Source: Chamaea fasciata (lineage: Eukaryota; Chordata; Aves; Passeriformes; Sylviidae). Taken from it: 64,000 nucleotides of DNA. The notes below the pieces were generated by a model. That model was not told the origin of the DNA. It saw nothing but the letters and a program-made list of their open reading frames with translations, and did not search any database. A program made the translations under genes and the position numbers. Position 1 is the first letter of the stretch. Every line of letters begins with the position of its first letter. Location of the stretch: assembly GCA_029207755.1 (NCBI GenBank), contig JARCOQ010000002.1:61333420-61397419 (forward strand). Reading direction: 5' to 3'. Of the stretch, positions 61,340 to 64,000 are shown piece by piece.

Positions 61340-63220
61340 AAAACTGAACTATATAGAAGGCAGAAAAAAGAAAGGTCTGCTTGGGAGGAACATACAGACG
61401 CTGTCATAGCATGCAAAGCATGCAAGTTAAGGAAGTGAAACTCAGCTGAGACTGAAAGTGGGAAGGATTGTGAAGTTCAACAAGAGCTTCTGTAAGTACA
61501 TTGTCAGCCAAGGAAGAATGAGGAGAATGTGGGCTGTAACTTGATGTGTTAGAGTATTGGGGAGAAAAAAAGAAAGGACTTCAGAAAAGTTGAGGTATTA
61601 CAAAGTCTTTTTTGTCAGTTTTAAATGATAATATTTGTCTTTGGGCATCCCAGGACATCACGATTTTAAATAGCATCTGTATGAACAAGTCATTGCCCAT
61701 AGCACAGGAAGCTTAAATTTGGGAACCTTTTAACATAGTTGGACATACAGGTGTCCATGGGACCAAATAACCGGATCCAGAGCTACTGAAAGAGCTGACT
61801 GGGGACAGAGTGAGGCCATTTTCTACCAACTTTAGAAGTCATGGTGGTCAGAGGGATTACTGTAAGACACTAATGTAATGTTCATCTTTATTCCTGTTCA
61901 AGAACGGGCAAGAAGGAGGGTCTGGGTAACTACAGGGCAGCCACCTTAATACCAGTTACTGGGAAAATCACAAAGCTATTACAAAGTATATGAAGGACCA
62001 GAAGGTGATCTGAATCTGTCAGCAAGGGTTTACAAATAGCAAATGATACCCAGTTAAACTGATTACCCTCTGCAATGAGACAAATCTCTGTGTGGAAAAA
62101 GCAAGAGCAGTGAATGCTCTATACATTACTTCAGAGATTTAAGGTTTTTAACCTTTTTAACACAGTTCCCTCATAGTCTACCAAAAATTGGAGTGGTATG
62201 CACTTGAGTAGCCAAGATGTGGATGGAAAATTTTCTTGACAGCTGGTCTCAAAGGGAAGTGATCAGTGGTGATCACCATTACTAGTGCCATGCCTCAGAG
62301 ATCAAGACAGAGAATTGTTTTATGTCTTTAATAACAACCAGCATGTGGGGATACAGTACAGTATCAGCAAGTTTGTGGAGAACACCAGTGGAAGCACTGA
62401 GGTGTGCTATTCCAAAGAACCTCTGCATACAGGAGGAATGTGTATATTGAGGTATACCAAAAAGTTCATTAAAGAAAAATACAAGGTTTTACACCTGAGA
62501 CCCGACACTTCTATGCAAGAAAATAAGCTGAAGAACAACTAAATAGAAAGCAATTTTCTAGAAAAGTATCTAGGGTCTTGATAAGCGACATGTGGAACTT
62601 GAGTCAGCTGGATGGTCTTCCAGCAAAGAAAAGGTCAATTCCATATTGGATTGTACTGTATCATGAGAGTATAGTCAACAGGTAAAGGGTAAAGATCCCT
62701 TCTATTTGGCACTTGTTAGGTGATATCTACAGGATTGTGCCTAGTGTAGAGAACTTCAGTACAAGAAAGGAATAAGCTTCAACCAACCTTGACTGAGATG
62801 ACTAAGGGGCTGAAGAAGAGAGATTGAGAGAATACTATCCTTGAAAGGAAAAGTCTAGATGGAAAATATTTTTCCTTTCTTCATACACCTGTTGGGTAGT
62901 AGTAGAAAATATGGACAGAGACTGTTTATAGAGGCTTACCTTGGAAAGATGAGACTCATTGGACAAAAGCTAGAACGTAGGGAATTCCAACCAAATATTT
63001 AAAAAAAAAAAATCAAATAAAAAATCAAAGAAGTGGCATGAAGTGTTAAAACACTTCAAAAGTTTTCCAAGGAAAGTAATGGGAACTCCATCCTGGATTT
63101 TACTCAAAATAGTGCAGAAGAACTTCTTATCAATTTCATCTAACTATCCAATAACAAGAAAGACAATGCAAAACAGTACCTTCAGAAATCTCTTCCAATT
63201 TGCATGATATTATGATTATG
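61340..63220 (+). mobile_element. CR1 LINE, about 1.9 kb with decayed reverse transcriptase
   Basis: The longest CR1 here. It starts in the ORF2 linker ('gaaaggtctgcttgggaggaacatacag'), passes through 'agttggacatacaggtgtccatggg' and into the reverse-transcriptase region, where 61907-61948 reads GKKEGLGNYRAATL, the conserved segment ahead of the RT catalytic core. The C-terminal part and a worn 3' UTR follow ('ctcttccaatttgcatgatattatgattatg'), ending near 63220. Many stops and frameshifts show it is old and dead. The frame at 62285-62542 is a chance survivor within it. Confidence 0.85.
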
Positions 63221-64000
63221 TCTTTCACAGCATTTTACTTCAAATCTTTAAAAAAGTGCAAGAGCTTGAGATTCTGCTACTGCATGAGCTTGAGATTCTG
63301 CTGTTACATAAGTGGAGATCCCTGCTGCCGTGCATTATTAGTTTATTAGTTGTTATAGTTTGGTTGGTTTTTTTTTTTCCTGATGGAATCAATTAAAATA
63401 CTTTGGAATTATGTATCTAGGGACAATAAAATGAGAGTTGTCTATAATTCAAGTCAAAGGAAATAGTTTAACCTCTATGAAGAGCCACTGTAAACTCCCT
63501 TTCTTTCTATCATAAAATTTGGTGTGTGGGAGAATGTGACAGTGATACAGATACAGCTAAATTTGTTCAAACACCATCATTATTTATTTTCTCTGTGCAA
63601 CTGTAGGGAATGCAAATCCATATAAACAGCTGTTGGTTGTTCAGTTCTGCTGGTTACAACCCCTACACCTCTCATTTTGGTCCTGATTGATTTGCCTCCA
63701 TGGGTCACAATGAAGGAAACCAAGCCAATGAAGTCATAATGCATAGGCTGTCACGGGTCAATGGTAAGACTTTTTATAGCAAACTATAGAAAGATTGTTG
63801 CAGTGTCTTTTATCAGTTTATTTCATTGTAGAGACTAAGTAGATCTGTCATCTGTATGGTACTGTCAAGATTTCTGTTAGATTAGGAAAAAGTAAAAGCA
63901 GCATTTGTTTTTTTCCTCTGTTAGAAAACTTTGCCCAAGAGCAAAAGTGGCTCTAACAGACCTTATGCTGAGGATTTTCAGATACATACTGACAATAGAA
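63221..64000. other. Unique AT-rich non-coding sequence
   Basis: No gene supported. A 24-base tandem duplication (GAGCTTGAGATTCTGCT plus 7 bases) lies at 63262-63285 and 63286-63309, and a T-run near 63369-63379. Confidence 0.6.

Noticed and set aside
1..64000. A new multi-gene biological system
   Set aside because: No coding genes are supported anywhere in the window; ordered structure is explained by retrotransposons, microsatellites and small inverted repeats.

Overview
The window reads as nuclear DNA of a bird, most likely a songbird (passerine). It is AT-rich, has no open reading frame longer than about 115 codons, and no convincing host exon. Its identifiable content is avian retrotransposons: truncated CR1 LINEs ending in the octamer tail ATTCTRTG, a tRNA-Ile-headed SINE with a CR1-like tail (the architecture of TguSINE1 of zebra finch), and LTRs of several avian endogenous retrovirus types. 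The songbird call rests on recalled family resemblance; no search was run. The stretch looks like a gene desert or the inside of a very large intron.

Layout. 1-10 kb: an A49 tract beside a strong G-quadruplex motif, a CR1 tail (about 1967-2200), a promoter-like block (2855-3300), the SINE (3560-3676), then mostly unique sequence. 10-17 kb: a minus-strand CR1 split by a nested solo LTR (9873-10675), an AATAT microsatellite, a plus-strand CR1 (15524-16009) and an ERVL-type LTR (16404-16957). 17-28 kb: unique sequence, a worn minus-strand LTR (22780-23310), a CR1/LTR mosaic (25626-26255) and a CR1 (27080-27729). 28-42 kb: mostly unique AT-rich sequence with microsatellites and small hairpins. 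42-47 kb: a CR1 abutting a truncated LTR (42290-43168), and an intact solo LTR with a 6-bp target duplication (45670-46326). 47-64 kb: a CR1 ORF2 relic (51170-51472), an intact, young-looking solo LTR with a 5-bp target duplication (54668-55189), a long worn ERVL-type LTR (60270-61130) and the longest CR1 (61340-63220), carrying a dead reverse-transcriptase region.

There is no gene cluster or operon. The elements do not act together; they record successive insertions. No new functional system was found. The most notable items are the SINE, the two LTRs with target duplications, the nested insertion, and several perfect or near-perfect inverted repeats that look like template-switch products.
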